Assembly (NCBI RefSeq): GCF_014650675.1
Contig: NZ_BMVK01000006.1
Span: forward strand, 124,001 to 188,000
Origin: Streptomyces anulatus
GTDB taxonomy: Bacteria > Actinomycetota > Actinomycetes > Streptomycetales > Streptomycetaceae
Direction: 5' to 3'
Length of the DNA: 64,000 nucleotides
The notes beneath the pieces are model-generated. The model did not search any database and was not told the DNA's origin. It saw only the letters and a program-made list of their open reading frames with translations. The translations under genes and the position numbers were made by a program. This document shows, one piece after another, positions 41,070 through 49,448 of this stretch (its first letter is position 1; the number at the start of each line of letters is the position of its first letter).

Positions 41070-42124
41070 ATCGCGGTCCTTCCTGTCTCCGGATGCGCAC
41101 CCGACGCTACAGCGAGCAGTCGGGAGGCCTTGAGTTCGGTCTCGTCCCATTCGCGCTCCGGGTCGGATCCCCAGGTGATCCCGGCCCCGGTCCCGAACCG
41201 CAGCAGCGGCGCGGGCCCGGTCCGGTCGATCCAGAACGTCCGTATGCCCACCGCGAGGGAGGCGGTGCCCCGGTCGGCGTCGACCCAGCCGACCGCACCG
41301 CAGTACGGCCCGCGCGGGGCCCGCTCCAGCTCGGCGATGATCCGCAGCGCGCTGGACTTCGGCGCCCCGGTGACCGAGCCGGGCGGGAAGGCCGCCGCGA
41401 ACAGCTCGGGCCAGCCCGCCCCGTCGGCCAGCCGGCCCCGGACGGTGGAGACGAGGTGGACGAGGCCGGGGTGCTTCTCGACGACACAGAGATCGGGCAC
41501 GCTCACGCTTCCGGTGGCGCAGACCCGGCCCAGGTCGTTGCGGACCAGGTCCACGATCATCACGTTCTCCGCGTGGTCCTTCGCCAGCAGGTCGTTCTCG
41601 GTCCGGCCGGTGCCCTTGATCGGCCCGGACTCCACGATCCGCCCGTCGCGCCGGAGGAAGAGTTCGGGGGACGCCGTGGCGACCTCCACGCCGTGGCCGG
41701 GCAGCCGGACCGTTCCCGCGTACGGGGCGGGGTTGCCGCGTGCGAGCAGAGAGGTCAGGGCGTCGACGTCGGCCCCGGCCCCGCCGTCGGGGAGCGGTGC
41801 GGACAGCACCCGGCAGAGGTTGGCCTGGTAGACGTCGCCCGCCGCGATGTGTTCACGGATCCGCCGCACGCCCGCCGTGTAGGCGTCACGGTCCAGCGAG
41901 GAGTCCCAGTCCCCGGTGGCGGGCCCCCGCCACGCTCCGGGCACGGGAGGGGGCACCGCCTCCTTGCGCACGTCGGAGAAGCGGGCGCAGACGGTACGCC
42001 CTTCAAAATCGGCACATACCGCCCAGAAGCCGGATGAGTCGAGAGCTGCGGGATCGTCGGTCACATCCAGCAGACCGGTGGCGATGAGGCCGTCGAAACG
42101 GGCCAAGGGGGCGAGGTCGGACAC
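41066..42124 (-). CDS. pabB: Chorismate-binding enzyme, aminodeoxychorismate synthase component I type
   Basis: A 352-aa chorismate-binding (anthranilate/PABA synthase component I family) protein lacking the long N-terminal TrpE regulatory domain. Key segments: VYQANLCRVL, SPELFLRRDGRIVESGPIKGT (with K in PIKGT as in PabB), DHAENVMIVDLVRNDLGRV and FPPGSVTGAPKSSALRII. Start GTG 42124. No pabA-type glutaminase is adjacent, so ammonia must come from a glutaminase encoded elsewhere or shared with TrpG. First of the pabB-pabC pair. Confidence 0.92.
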   Translation of the reverse strand: MSDLAPLARFDGLIATGLLDVTDDPAALDSSGFWAVCADFEGRTVCARFSDVRKEAVPPPVPGAWRGPATGDWDSSLDRDAYTAGVRRIREHIAAGDVYQANLCRVLSAPLPDGGAGADVDALTSLLARGNPAPYAGTVRLPGHGVEVATASPELFLRRDGRIVESGPIKGTGRTENDLLAKDHAENVMIVDLVRNDLGRVCATGSVSVPDLCVVEKHPGLVHLVSTVRGRLADGAGWPELFAAAFPPGSVTGAPKSSALRIIAELERAPRGPYCGAVGWVDADRGTASLAVGIRTFWIDRTGPAPLLRFGTGAGITWGSDPEREWDETELKASRLLAVASGAHPETGRTAI

Positions 42125-42199
42125 GCGAATGAGTCTAGGACGGTGTGCGGTGACCTGCGTCGGGGCGAGGTCACCGCAGCACGCTGCACAAACGCGTTT

Positions 42200-42227
42200 T
42201 TGTACTGGCCCAGGAATCCGCTAGAGT
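42200..42227 (+). promoter_or_regulatory. Candidate promoter of the tRNA cluster
   Basis: TTGTAC (42200-42205), 16-bp spacer, TAGAGT (42222-42227); 42 bp before the first tRNA (Gly). Confidence 0.6.
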
Positions 42228-42269
42228 TCAACACGTCGCCGGGACGCGCAAGCGGGCCGGGAAAGACAA

Positions 42270-42342
42270 GCGGACGTAGCTCAGTTGGTAGAGCGCAACC
42301 TTGCCAAGGTTGAGGTCGCCAGTTCGAACCTGGTCGTCCGCT
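42270..42342 (+). tRNA. tRNA-Gly (anticodon GCC)
   Basis: 73-nt cloverleaf with acceptor GCGGACG/CGTCCGC, anticodon loop TTGCCAA (GCC) on stem CAACC/GGTTG, T loop TTCGAAC. Confidence 0.97.
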
Positions 42343-42380
42343 CGCAGAAGGTGGGGGATTCTTCCCGAGCCCCCACCCCT

Positions 42381-42454
42381 GGTGGAGTGGCCGAGAGGCG
42401 AGGCAACGGCCTGCAAAGCCGTCTACACGGGTTCAAATCCCGTCTCCACCTCCA
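42381..42454 (+). tRNA. tRNA-Cys (anticodon GCA), CCA encoded
   Basis: 71-nt body (42381-42451) with acceptor GGTGGAG/CTCCACC, anticodon loop CTGCAAA (GCA); CCA follows directly in DNA (42452-42454). Confidence 0.96.
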
Positions 42455-42455
42455 A

Positions 42456-42527
42456 GGACGATTAGCTCAGCGGGAGAGCGCTTCCCTGACACGGAAGAGG
42501 TCACTGGTTCAATCCCAGTATCGTCCA
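42456..42527 (+). tRNA. tRNA-Val (anticodon GAC), copy 1
   Basis: 72-nt cloverleaf with acceptor GGACGAT/ATCGTCC and anticodon loop CTGACAC (GAC). Starts one base after the CCA of tRNA-Cys. Confidence 0.97.
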
Positions 42528-42563
42528 CTGATCCGCAAGGATCATCGGTCCGCAAGGATCCCC

Positions 42564-42635
42564 GCGCGATTAGCTCAGCGGGAGAGCGCTTCCCTGACAC
42601 GGAAGAGGTCACTGGTTCAATCCCAGTATCGCGCA
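42564..42635 (+). tRNA. tRNA-Val (anticodon GAC), copy 2
   Basis: Same body as copy 1 but acceptor GCGCGAT/ATCGCGC. Confidence 0.97.
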
Positions 42636-42657
42636 CGCAGTACACGCAGGGGCACCT

Positions 42658-42729
42658 GCGCGATTAGCTCAGCGGGAGAGCGCTTCCCTGACACGGAAGA
42701 GGTCACTGGTTCAATCCCAGTATCGCGCA
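42658..42729 (+). tRNA. tRNA-Val (anticodon GAC), copy 3
   Basis: Identical to copy 2 (acceptor GCGCGAT/ATCGCGC, loop CTGACAC). Confidence 0.97.
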
Positions 42730-42735
42730 CCACCG

Positions 42736-42773
42736 AGAACCCCCGGTCGTCTCCACGACCGGGGGTTCTTTCG
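42736..42773 (+). terminator. Terminator of the tRNA cluster
   Basis: 15-bp perfect stem (42736-42750 with 42755-42769), CTCC loop, followed by TTTC: a classical intrinsic terminator. Confidence 0.85.
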
Positions 42774-42846
42774 TCGTACACGGTCCGTCCCCTCCGTGCC
42801 CCGGTGGCGCGGTGGCCGCCGGGGCACGGAGGGGCGATGGAGACGG

Positions 42847-43146
42847 TCAGGACGAGAACAGCATCCGGCCGAAGCCCTTCTGGCGGTGGTGGCCGTAGTG
42901 CCCACCGTGGCCGCCGTGCTGCGGCGCGCCCCAGGCGGGGGCGTGGGCGGCAGGTGCGGCCGGGTAGGCCTGCGGGGCGGGGGGCGCCGGCGGAGCCTGC
43001 TGGGACCACTGGGACTCCAGACGGGTCAGCGACTCCAGCTCGCCGTAGTCGAGGAATATCCCCCGGCAACCGCTGCACTGCTCGATCTGAACGCCATTGC
43101 GGTTGTACGTGTTCATCTGCGCGTGACACTTCGGGCACTGCATCAT
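42847..43146 (-). CDS. TFIIB-type zinc-ribbon protein
   Basis: A 99-aa protein. The first 45 residues form a zinc ribbon: CPKCHAQM, then EQCSGCRGIFLDYGELESL, with four cysteines in CX2C...CX2C and the LDYGELE tail typical of the zf-TFIIB domain family. The rest is a Pro/Ala linker and a Gly/His-rich tail (HGGHGGHYGHH) that could bind metal. Two adjacent ATGs (43146, 43143) can serve as start. Family members are widespread in actinobacteria without defined function. Confidence 0.88.
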   Translation of the reverse strand: MMQCPKCHAQMNTYNRNGVQIEQCSGCRGIFLDYGELESLTRLESQWSQQAPPAPPAPQAYPAAPAAHAPAWGAPQHGGHGGHYGHHRQKGFGRMLFSS

Positions 43147-43211
43147 CGGCTCGGCTCCTCGCCCTCGTTGTGCCGTCGCCGGAATGTCTGCCCGGCGGCG
43201 GTCCGTTCACC

Positions 43212-44231
43212 CTACGACGCGTGGTCGGCGGCCAACTCGGGCGGCAACGTAGCGATTCGGGCACAGGATTCGATCATCAGCTGTTCGTGCTCGTCCGGAC
43301 GCCGTTGCTCCGCGGCGCACTTGGCCAGGGCGAGGGCCGCCGTCTGCACCGTCAGCGCGCGGGCCGGGACGTCCAGTTCGGGCCAGGGATCCCCGTCGGC
43401 CGGTACCGCGGGCCCTCCGGCGGACCGGTAGGCGTCCAGGAAGGCGAACCAGTCCTCGGGGGCCAGGAGTCCGGAGGCGTACCAGGCGGCGGGCCGGCCG
43501 AGGTCCCAGGCCGGATCGCCCGTCCCCGCGTCGTCCACGTCGATGAGCAGCCAGGGCCCGTCCGGAGCGGGGTGGCGTACGAGCTGGCCGAGGTGCAGGT
43601 CCCCGTGGCACAGGAAACCGGACCTCCGGGCGGGTGCCGGGACCTCGCCCCGGGCCCAGGCGGGCAGGGCCCGCCAGCCGGCCAGCACGGGCAGGACGGC
43701 CGGGTCGCCGGGAAGGGCGGCACGCATCCGGGCGACGGCCCGCGCGGCCTTGGCGGGTCCGCGCATCGCCGGGAGCCGGAACGGGGGCTCCGTCCGGTGG
43801 AGGCGGGCGAGCAGGACCGCGGCCTCGGCCCAGGGGGCCGCCTCGGGGTCGGTGGGGTCGACGGGCGCGCCGAGCGGCCAGAGGGTGACCGGACGCGGGG
43901 CGGGCGCGGGCGGCCCGGAGGGCTCGGGGTGTTGGGGGCCGCCGGAGGGCTCCGGGGCTGTGAGCGACCGCCCGGGGGCGGTGAGCGGCGGGAGCAGGAT
44001 CCCGGTGAGCTGCGGGGCGGCGGCCAGGGCGATCCGGGCCGCCAGCGCCTCGTGGTCGCTGTCGGCGGCGTGGGCCTTCGCGACGATCGCGCCGCTGCGG
44101 ACCACCGTGCCGTCGGGCCGGTCCGCGAGGACCTGCGGCGGCTCGCACACGCAACGCGCCCCGGCGGGGTGGGAGAGGCGGTGCGCCAGGGTGCCCAGGT
44201 CCTGGACGACTGAGGTCTGGGTGGTGGTCAA
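43212..44231 (-). CDS. Aminoglycoside phosphotransferase-fold (APH) kinase
   Basis: A 339-aa kinase-like protein with the APH catalytic segment HGDLHLGQ (about 212-219; D214 as base) and the metal-binding IDVDDAGTGDPAWDL (about 230-244). N-terminal nucleotide-binding features are less clear. Such proteins phosphorylate small molecules (choline, aminoglycosides, maltose-like sugars); substrate is not deducible and an antibiotic resistance role should not be assumed. The start is TTG 44231 behind GGGGGAG. Same strand as the zinc-ribbon gene. Confidence 0.88.
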   Translation of the reverse strand: MTTTQTSVVQDLGTLAHRLSHPAGARCVCEPPQVLADRPDGTVVRSGAIVAKAHAADSDHEALAARIALAAAPQLTGILLPPLTAPGRSLTAPEPSGGPQHPEPSGPPAPAPRPVTLWPLGAPVDPTDPEAAPWAEAAVLLARLHRTEPPFRLPAMRGPAKAARAVARMRAALPGDPAVLPVLAGWRALPAWARGEVPAPARRSGFLCHGDLHLGQLVRHPAPDGPWLLIDVDDAGTGDPAWDLGRPAAWYASGLLAPEDWFAFLDAYRSAGGPAVPADGDPWPELDVPARALTVQTAALALAKCAAEQRRPDEHEQLMIESCARIATLPPELAADHAS

Positions 44232-44492
44232 CGGCTCCCCCGGCGGCGGTCGGCCCGGCGTGGCACCGGACCCGCCGTGAGCGTAACGCGGGAGCCCGCA
44301 CGGGAGGCCGACCGGTCCGGAAGCGGTGCTGCGCGTCGGTCCGGCGGGGAAACGCAGGGGCCCGGGCAGCGCGATGCCCGGTCAGCTCCCCAGCTGACCG
44401 GACAAACGCTGCCGTCCGCCGCACCCCCGTCCCCACGGGGCTGTTGGCCGGATGTGCGGGTCCGGACCGCTCTTCCGGACCCCGGGCGCCGC

Positions 44493-44699
44493 TCAGCGCC
44501 CCAGCATCACCGCCACGGACGACGCCTGTGTGACCACCGCTTCCCAGCCGCCGAAGACGACCGCGAGCAGGGCCGCCAGGGGAAGAACCATCGCCGTCGC
44601 CACCAAGGGGTGACGGGTGCCGGACGAACGGGCGCCGAACGCGGCGTACGCCTTGCGTCCCTGCGTGCGGACCATCGTCCGCGTTGCCGTGTCCGACAT
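44493..44699 (-). CDS. Small membrane protein, 68 aa
   Basis: A basic N-terminus (TRTMVRTQGRKAYAAFG) is followed by one long hydrophobic helix (about 32-52, LVATAMVLPLAALLAVVFGG) and a short tail. The ATG 44699 has an excellent Shine-Dalgarno (AGGAGAGG, 5 bases upstream), which is the main reason to accept it. I do not recognise a family. About 260 bp upstream of the APH gene start on the same strand. Confidence 0.7.
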   Translation of the reverse strand: MSDTATRTMVRTQGRKAYAAFGARSSGTRHPLVATAMVLPLAALLAVVFGGWEAVVTQASSVAVMLGR

Positions 44700-45315
44700 G
44701 GTTCCTCTCCTGACCTGATGGGGAGCGGCGGGCGTGTGACCTCGGGGGACGAGTGCTGCGCCCGCCGCTTGACCTCAACATTAGGTAACCGGCGAGCACG
44801 GGGCGTCATGCCCGCGTACCGAATCCCGGGCCTCCCGGAGGATGAGCCGTCGCCGATCGGCGTACTCCCCTGGGTGGAGACGGACCATCGGAGGTTGGGG
44901 TCATCCCGGAGGGGACGCCGGGGCCGTCCGGCACGTGTCCGGTACGCCTCCCTGACCTCGCGGGCAGGCCGGCCGGGTGACTTCACTCACGCCCACCACC
45001 CCCGGCGGGCGGCCGCCCCCGCGCCGGGGTCCACCCGGGACACCACCATCCCGTACGCCCGGGCGGTGGCAACGGCCTCCGTGACGGCCACGCCCCGGCG
45101 TTCCCGCGATGATCCAATCCCCCTTGCCCGGGGGCTCATTGGGCGGACCGGCCGGCCGAGGGGCCCGGATCCGCCGCGCCCTGACCCCTCTTCACCTGTC
45201 CCGCCCGGCACGGACAATCGAATCCCCGGCGAGGGCGCGGCCTCTGAGCGCGCCGGGCGCGGGGTACGTAAGCTGTGCCTCGTCAGGCGGACCAGGCAGC
45301 GGGGATGGGCAGACG
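44700..45315. other. 616-bp region without a supported gene upstream of the Ser/Thr kinase
   Basis: Open frames exist on both strands but none has a matching ribosome site, codon bias or recognisable similarity. It presumably contains the kinase promoter and the promoter of the 68-aa gene. An AGGTAACC motif at about 44783 resembles half of the palindrome at 47547. Confidence 0.4.
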
Positions 45316-46647
45316 ATGGCGATGATGCGGCTCCGGCGCGAGGACCCGCGTCTCGTCGGCTCGTTCCGGCTGCACCGGCGGCTCGGCGCGGGCGGCATGG
45401 GCGTCGTCTACCTCGGTTCCGACCGGCGCGGCCAGCGGGTCGCGCTCAAGGTGATCCGACCCGACCTGGCGGAGGATCAGGAGTTCCGTTCGCGGTTCGC
45501 GCGCGAGGTGTCCGCGGCTCGGCGGATCCGCGGCGGCTGTACGGCCCGGCTGGTCGCCGCCGATCTGGAGGCGGACCGCCCGTGGTTCGCGACGCAGTAT
45601 GTGCCCGGCCCCTCGTTGCACGACAAGGTCGCCGAGGAGGGCCCCCTGGCCGCCGCCGAGGTCGCCTCGATCGGGGCGGCGCTATCCGAGGGTCTGGTGG
45701 CGGTGCACGAGGCGGGGGTGGTCCACCGCGACCTGAAGCCGTCCAACATCCTCCTCTCCCCCAAGGGCCCCCGCATCATCGACTTCGGCATCGCCTGGGC
45801 GACCGGGGCGAGCACGCTCACCCATGTCGGTACGGCGGTGGGGTCGCCCGGGTTCCTCGCGCCCGAGCAGGTCCGGGGAGCGGCCGTGACGCCCGCGACG
45901 GACGTCTTCTCGCTCGGCGCGACGCTGGCGTACGCGGCGATGGCCGACTCCCCCTTCGGACACGGCAGTTCCGAGGTGATGCTGTACCGCGTCGTGCACG
46001 AGGAGGCCCAGCTCCACGGAGTGCACGACGCGTTGGCTCCCCTGATCAGCGCCTGTCTGGCGAAGGACCCGGAGGAGCGGCCCAGCACGCTGCAACTGTC
46101 CATGCGGCTCAAGGAGATCGCGGCGCGCGAGGCGCAGGGTCTGCACGAGAGCCGGCCGCCCGTGCAGCGCTCCGCCCAGGACGCCGACCGGCCGACCGGC
46201 CGGATGGCCGATCCGTACGCCGATCAGCACACCCGCCGTTCGGAGGGCCCGTCCGCCTCCCGCCCCCAGCCGAGCAGGCGCGGGGCGCCCGCGCGTTCGG
46301 GACCGCCGCGCACCGGTGGCTCGCGTCCGCAGCAGGCGTCGCGCGACACGACGCGTTCCGGGAAGCGGCGGGGGGCTCCGGCCGGGACGAACAGTCGGCC
46401 GGGGACCCGCTCCGGGGGACGCACGACCTCGGCGGGGCGGCGGCCGGCCAATCCGCGGCTGCTGCGTCAGCGGCTGGTGGTGTTCGTCGTGGTGACGCTG
46501 CTGGTGGCGCTGGGCATCGCGGCGGCGCAGGGCTGCCAGGGGCCGGCGCGTGGGCTGGGCGGCACCGATCCCGGCACCGGGACCGGCATCGGGATCGAGC
46601 AGCAGAACCGGGCGTCGCAGGTTCAGGAGCCGACGCAGGCGTCCTGA
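45316..46647 (+). CDS. Serine/threonine protein kinase (PknB-like), single C-terminal membrane span
   Basis: A 443-aa Hanks-type kinase. Gly-rich loop GAGGMGVVY (24-32), catalytic Lys K45 in VALKV, HRDLKPSN (137-144), DFG (156-158) and an APEQVRG (APE motif) are all present. After the kinase domain (about 14-270) come a Pro/Arg/Ser-rich disordered linker, a membrane span near 386-406 and a short extracytoplasmic tail with no PASTA or other sensor domain. ATG 45316 gives MAMMRLRRED; upstream in-frame starts lie in non-coding sequence. Substrates are unknown; it is convergent with the SPOUT methyltransferase gene. Confidence 0.93.
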   Translation: MAMMRLRREDPRLVGSFRLHRRLGAGGMGVVYLGSDRRGQRVALKVIRPDLAEDQEFRSRFAREVSAARRIRGGCTARLVAADLEADRPWFATQYVPGPSLHDKVAEEGPLAAAEVASIGAALSEGLVAVHEAGVVHRDLKPSNILLSPKGPRIIDFGIAWATGASTLTHVGTAVGSPGFLAPEQVRGAAVTPATDVFSLGATLAYAAMADSPFGHGSSEVMLYRVVHEEAQLHGVHDALAPLISACLAKDPEERPSTLQLSMRLKEIAAREAQGLHESRPPVQRSAQDADRPTGRMADPYADQHTRRSEGPSASRPQPSRRGAPARSGPPRTGGSRPQQASRDTTRSGKRRGAPAGTNSRPGTRSGGRTTSAGRRPANPRLLRQRLVVFVVVTLLVALGIAAAQGCQGPARGLGGTDPGTGTGIGIEQQNRASQVQEPTQAS

Positions 46648-46674
46648 CGGCCGGGCCGGCCGGGGCCGACCTGG

Positions 46675-47493
46675 TCAGTTCTCCGGGCGTCCCGTGGCCA
46701 CCGCGTAGAAGGCCACGGCGGCCGCAGCGCCCACGTTGAGCGAGTCGACGCCGTGCGCCATCGGGATGCGGACCCATGCGTCGGCGGCCATCAGGGCCTG
46801 CGTGGACAGCCCGTCGCCCTCCGCGCCGAGCATCAGCGCCACCCGCTCCAGCCGGTGCGGGGCCGCCTCGTCGATGCTGGTGGCCTTGGCGTCCGGGGTG
46901 AGGGCGAGGAGCCGGAAGCCGGCCTCCCGTACCCCTTCCAGGGCCTTGGGCCAGGCTTCGAGGCGGGCGTAGGGGACGGAGAAGACCGCGCCCATGGAGA
47001 CCTTGACGGAGCGCCGGTAGAGCGGGTCGGCGCAGTCCGGGGAGAGCAGGACCGCGTCCATGCCCAGGGCCGCCGCGCTGCGGAAGATCGCGCCGATGTT
47101 GGTGTGGTCGTTCACCGACTCCATGACCACCACCCGGCGCGCGGTGGCGAGCAGTTCGTCGGAGGCGGGCAGCGGCTTGCGCTGCATGGAGGCGAGCGCA
47201 CCGCGGTGGACGTGGTAGCCGGTGACGCGTTCGGCCAGCTCGGGCGCGACGGCGTACACCGGGGCCGGGACCTCGTCGATGACGTCGCGCATGACGTCGA
47301 CCCACTTGGCCGAGAGCAGCATCGACCGCATCTCGTACCCGGTCTGCCGGGCGCGACGGATCACCTTCTCGCCCTCGGCGATGAAGAGGCCTTCGGCGGG
47401 TTCGCGCCGTCGTCGCAGCTCGACGTCGGTCAGGCCGATGTAGTCGCTCAGCCGCGGGTCGTCAGGGTCGTCGACGGTGATGAGATCTGCCAC
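46675..47493 (-). CDS. SpoU/TrmH (SPOUT) family RNA methyltransferase
   Basis: A 272-aa SAM-dependent RNA 2'-O-methyltransferase. N-terminal substrate-binding domain (ADLITVDDPDDPRLSDYIGL), then the SPOUT knot with motif 1 NDHTNIGAIFRSAAALG (about 126-142), motif 2 LGAEGDGLS (about 219-227) and motif 3 RIPMAHGVDSLNVGAAAAVAF. Start GTG 47493. The target (rRNA or tRNA) cannot be told. Separated from the Met8-CobA gene upstream by about 70 bp that includes a perfect palindrome. Confidence 0.94.
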   Translation of the reverse strand: MADLITVDDPDDPRLSDYIGLTDVELRRRREPAEGLFIAEGEKVIRRARQTGYEMRSMLLSAKWVDVMRDVIDEVPAPVYAVAPELAERVTGYHVHRGALASMQRKPLPASDELLATARRVVVMESVNDHTNIGAIFRSAAALGMDAVLLSPDCADPLYRRSVKVSMGAVFSVPYARLEAWPKALEGVREAGFRLLALTPDAKATSIDEAAPHRLERVALMLGAEGDGLSTQALMAADAWVRIPMAHGVDSLNVGAAAAVAFYAVATGRPEN

Positions 47494-47546
47494 AGGGTGA
47501 TACTGCCTTGTCCGGTGTGTGGTGCCAACGCCTGGGATGGAGATAG

Positions 47547-47561
47547 GTAACCGCGGGTTAC
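47547..47561. promoter_or_regulatory. Perfect palindrome GTAACC-GCG-GGTTAC
   Basis: 6-bp arms and 3-bp spacer, directly after the cysG/cobA stop and about 55-70 bp before the SPOUT gene start; looks like a dimeric repressor site. Factor unknown. Confidence 0.45.
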
Positions 47562-47562
47562 T

Positions 47563-48891
47563 TCACTCCTGGTCGCCCGGCCGGTCCTGGCCGGTCGTCG
47601 GTGCGGAGTGCGGGCCGACCGCGACGACGTCGCCGATGACGATCACGGCGGGCGGGCGCACGTCCTCGGCGACCGCGCGCTCGCCGACGTCCGCGAGGGT
47701 CGCGTCGACCCGGCGCTGGGCCGCGGTGGTGCCCTCCTGGACGAGGGCGACCGGGGTGGCCGGGTCCTTGCCGTGGGCAATCAGGGCGGCGGCGATGGCG
47801 CCGATCTTGTCGACGGCCATCAGCAGGACGAGGGTGCCGCGCAGCCGGGCGACGGCCTCCCAGTCGACCAGCGAGCGCGGGTCCTCGGGGGCGACATGGC
47901 CGCTGACCACGGTGAACTCATGGGCCACGCCCCGGTGGGTGACCGGGATGCCGGCCGCGCCGGGTACGGAGATGGTGCTGGAGATCCCGGGGACGACCGT
48001 GCACGGGATGCCTTCGGCGGCCAGCGCCTGGGCCTCTTCCATGCCTCGGCCGAAGACGAACGGGTCGCCGCCCTTGAGCCGGACCACGGACTTGCCCGCC
48101 TTGGCGTGCTCGATGAGCGCCTGGTTGATCGCCTCCTGGGCCATGAACCGGCCGTACGGGATCTTCGCGGCGTCGATCACCTCGACGTGCGGCGGGAGTT
48201 CGTCGAGCAGGTCGCGCGGGCCGAGGCGGTCGGCGATGACCACGTCGGCCTCGGCGAGGAGGCGGCGGCCGCGCACCGTGATCAGGTCCGGGTCGCCGGG
48301 GCCGCCGCCGACGAGCGCGACGCCGGGGGCGTGGTTGCGGTGGTGCGGGGCGGCGAGGGTGCCGTCGCGCAGGCCCTCGACGATGGCGTCGCGGAGGGCG
48401 GCGGAGTGCCGTGGGTCGCGGCCCTGGGCGGTGGTGTTGAGGACGGCGACGGTGATGTTGTCGATACGGCCGGTCGCGGGGGTCCAGGCGGTGGCGGCCT
48501 CCGCGTCGTCGGCGCGGACGCACCAGGTGCGGGTGCGCTCGGCCTCGGCGGAGGCGGCGTCGTTGGCCGTGGTGTCGGAGGAGGCGATCAGGGCGTACCA
48601 GGTGTCGGCGAGGTCGCCGTCCTGGTAGCGGCGGCGCTCCCAGTGGATCTCCCCGGCGTCCGCCATGGCCTCGACGGAGGGCGTCGCGGACGGGGAGACG
48701 AGCGTGATGACGGCCCCGGTGGCGATGAGCTGCGGCAGCCTGCGCTGCGCGACCTGTCCGCCGCCGACGACGACGACGCGGCGGCCGTGCAGGCGCAGGC
48801 CGACGGGGTACGCGGGGTGGTCGGCGTGACCTTCGCGGTCGGCGTGACCTGCGCGGTCGGCGCGGTCGGCGTGGTCTGCGTGCTCGGCCAT
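47563..48891 (-). CDS. Fused precorrin-2 dehydrogenase (Met8/CysG-N) and uroporphyrin-III C-methyltransferase (CobA)
   Basis: A 442-aa bifunctional enzyme (siroheme/cobalamin branch). After an odd N-terminus of HAD/RAD/REG-type tripeptides (residues 3-25; His every third residue), the Met8-type half has VVVVGGGQVAQRRL (Rossmann NAD motif, about 39-52) and CysG-N features; the SUMT half (about 185-440) has GGGPGDPDLITVRG, RLKGGDPFVFGRG and MAVDKIGAIAAALIAHG. Unlike the three-domain E. coli CysG it lacks the middle part, so the first half is probably dehydrogenase only. ATG 48891. Upstream repeats in the His-rich codons also repeat at DNA level. Confidence 0.93.
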   Translation of the reverse strand: MAEHADHADRADRAGHADREGHADHPAYPVGLRLHGRRVVVVGGGQVAQRRLPQLIATGAVITLVSPSATPSVEAMADAGEIHWERRRYQDGDLADTWYALIASSDTTANDAASAEAERTRTWCVRADDAEAATAWTPATGRIDNITVAVLNTTAQGRDPRHSAALRDAIVEGLRDGTLAAPHHRNHAPGVALVGGGPGDPDLITVRGRRLLAEADVVIADRLGPRDLLDELPPHVEVIDAAKIPYGRFMAQEAINQALIEHAKAGKSVVRLKGGDPFVFGRGMEEAQALAAEGIPCTVVPGISSTISVPGAAGIPVTHRGVAHEFTVVSGHVAPEDPRSLVDWEAVARLRGTLVLLMAVDKIGAIAAALIAHGKDPATPVALVQEGTTAAQRRVDATLADVGERAVAEDVRPPAVIVIGDVVAVGPHSAPTTGQDRPGDQE

Positions 48892-49056
48892 GGCGGTACG
48901 GGCTCCTCGTGCGGGTGCTGCGTAGGGGCCGCTGCGGCGGTGGAGCGGCTGTGACGTGCGGAAAGCTGAGGTCTGGGTCGGGAACACGATACGGGGTGGA
49001 GGGCGCCTGCGGCGGGCCTGTCCCCTTCCCTCCCCTTCCCCTCCCTTCCCGGAACC

Positions 49057-49154
49057 GGGGCTGCGCCCCGGGCCCCCCGCTTGTCCTCAAGCGCCGGACG
49101 GGCTGCTTTCGGGGCTCCGCCCCGGACCCCGCTCCTCAAACGCCGGAGGGGCTG
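49057..49154. repeat. Two copies of a dispersed Streptomyces-type intergenic repeat
   Basis: Unit A 49057-49105 and unit B 49111-49154 share GGGGCT(G/C)CGCCCCGG...CTCAA(G/A)CGCCGGA(C/G)GGGCTG. This type is, from memory, common between genes in Streptomyces; copy number here was not tested. Confidence 0.55.
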
Positions 49155-49448
49155 GGTGGGCGACCGAGGCTGAGGGCGGGGCGAAGCGAGGGCTGGGGCG
49201 GGGCTGGGCAGGGGTGGGGCCGGGGCCAGGGGTCGGGGCGGGGCAGGGTCGGGGCGGGGCAGGGGCGGGGCAGGGGCGGGGCGAGGCTGGGGCCGGGGCG
49301 GGGCCGAGGCCGGGGGTCGGTCGGAGTCGGGGCGGGAGCGGGGGCCGGGGCCAGGATGGGGGCCGGGCGAGGCCGAGCCCGCGGGTCGGGGTCGGGTCGG
49401 GGTCGGGGGCCGAGGCGGGGCCGGGACCCCCGCCCCCGCCCCCGCCCC
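49155..49448. repeat. G-rich imperfect tandem tract with C-rich end
   Basis: About 270 bp of GGGGC, GGGTCGG, GGGGCCG words, few bases other than G, C, T on one strand, followed by CCCCCGCCCCCGCC (49427 on). Capable of G-quadruplex or hairpin structure; lies immediately after the cobT stop (minus strand) so may end its transcript. Confidence 0.6.

Noticed and set aside
42456..42729. CRISPR-like array of repeated units
   Set aside because: The repeats are three full tRNA-Val genes with intact cloverleaves, not short direct repeats with spacers.
43212..44231. Aminoglycoside resistance gene
   Set aside because: Only the general APH fold is visible; no subfamily signature for aminoglycoside substrates.
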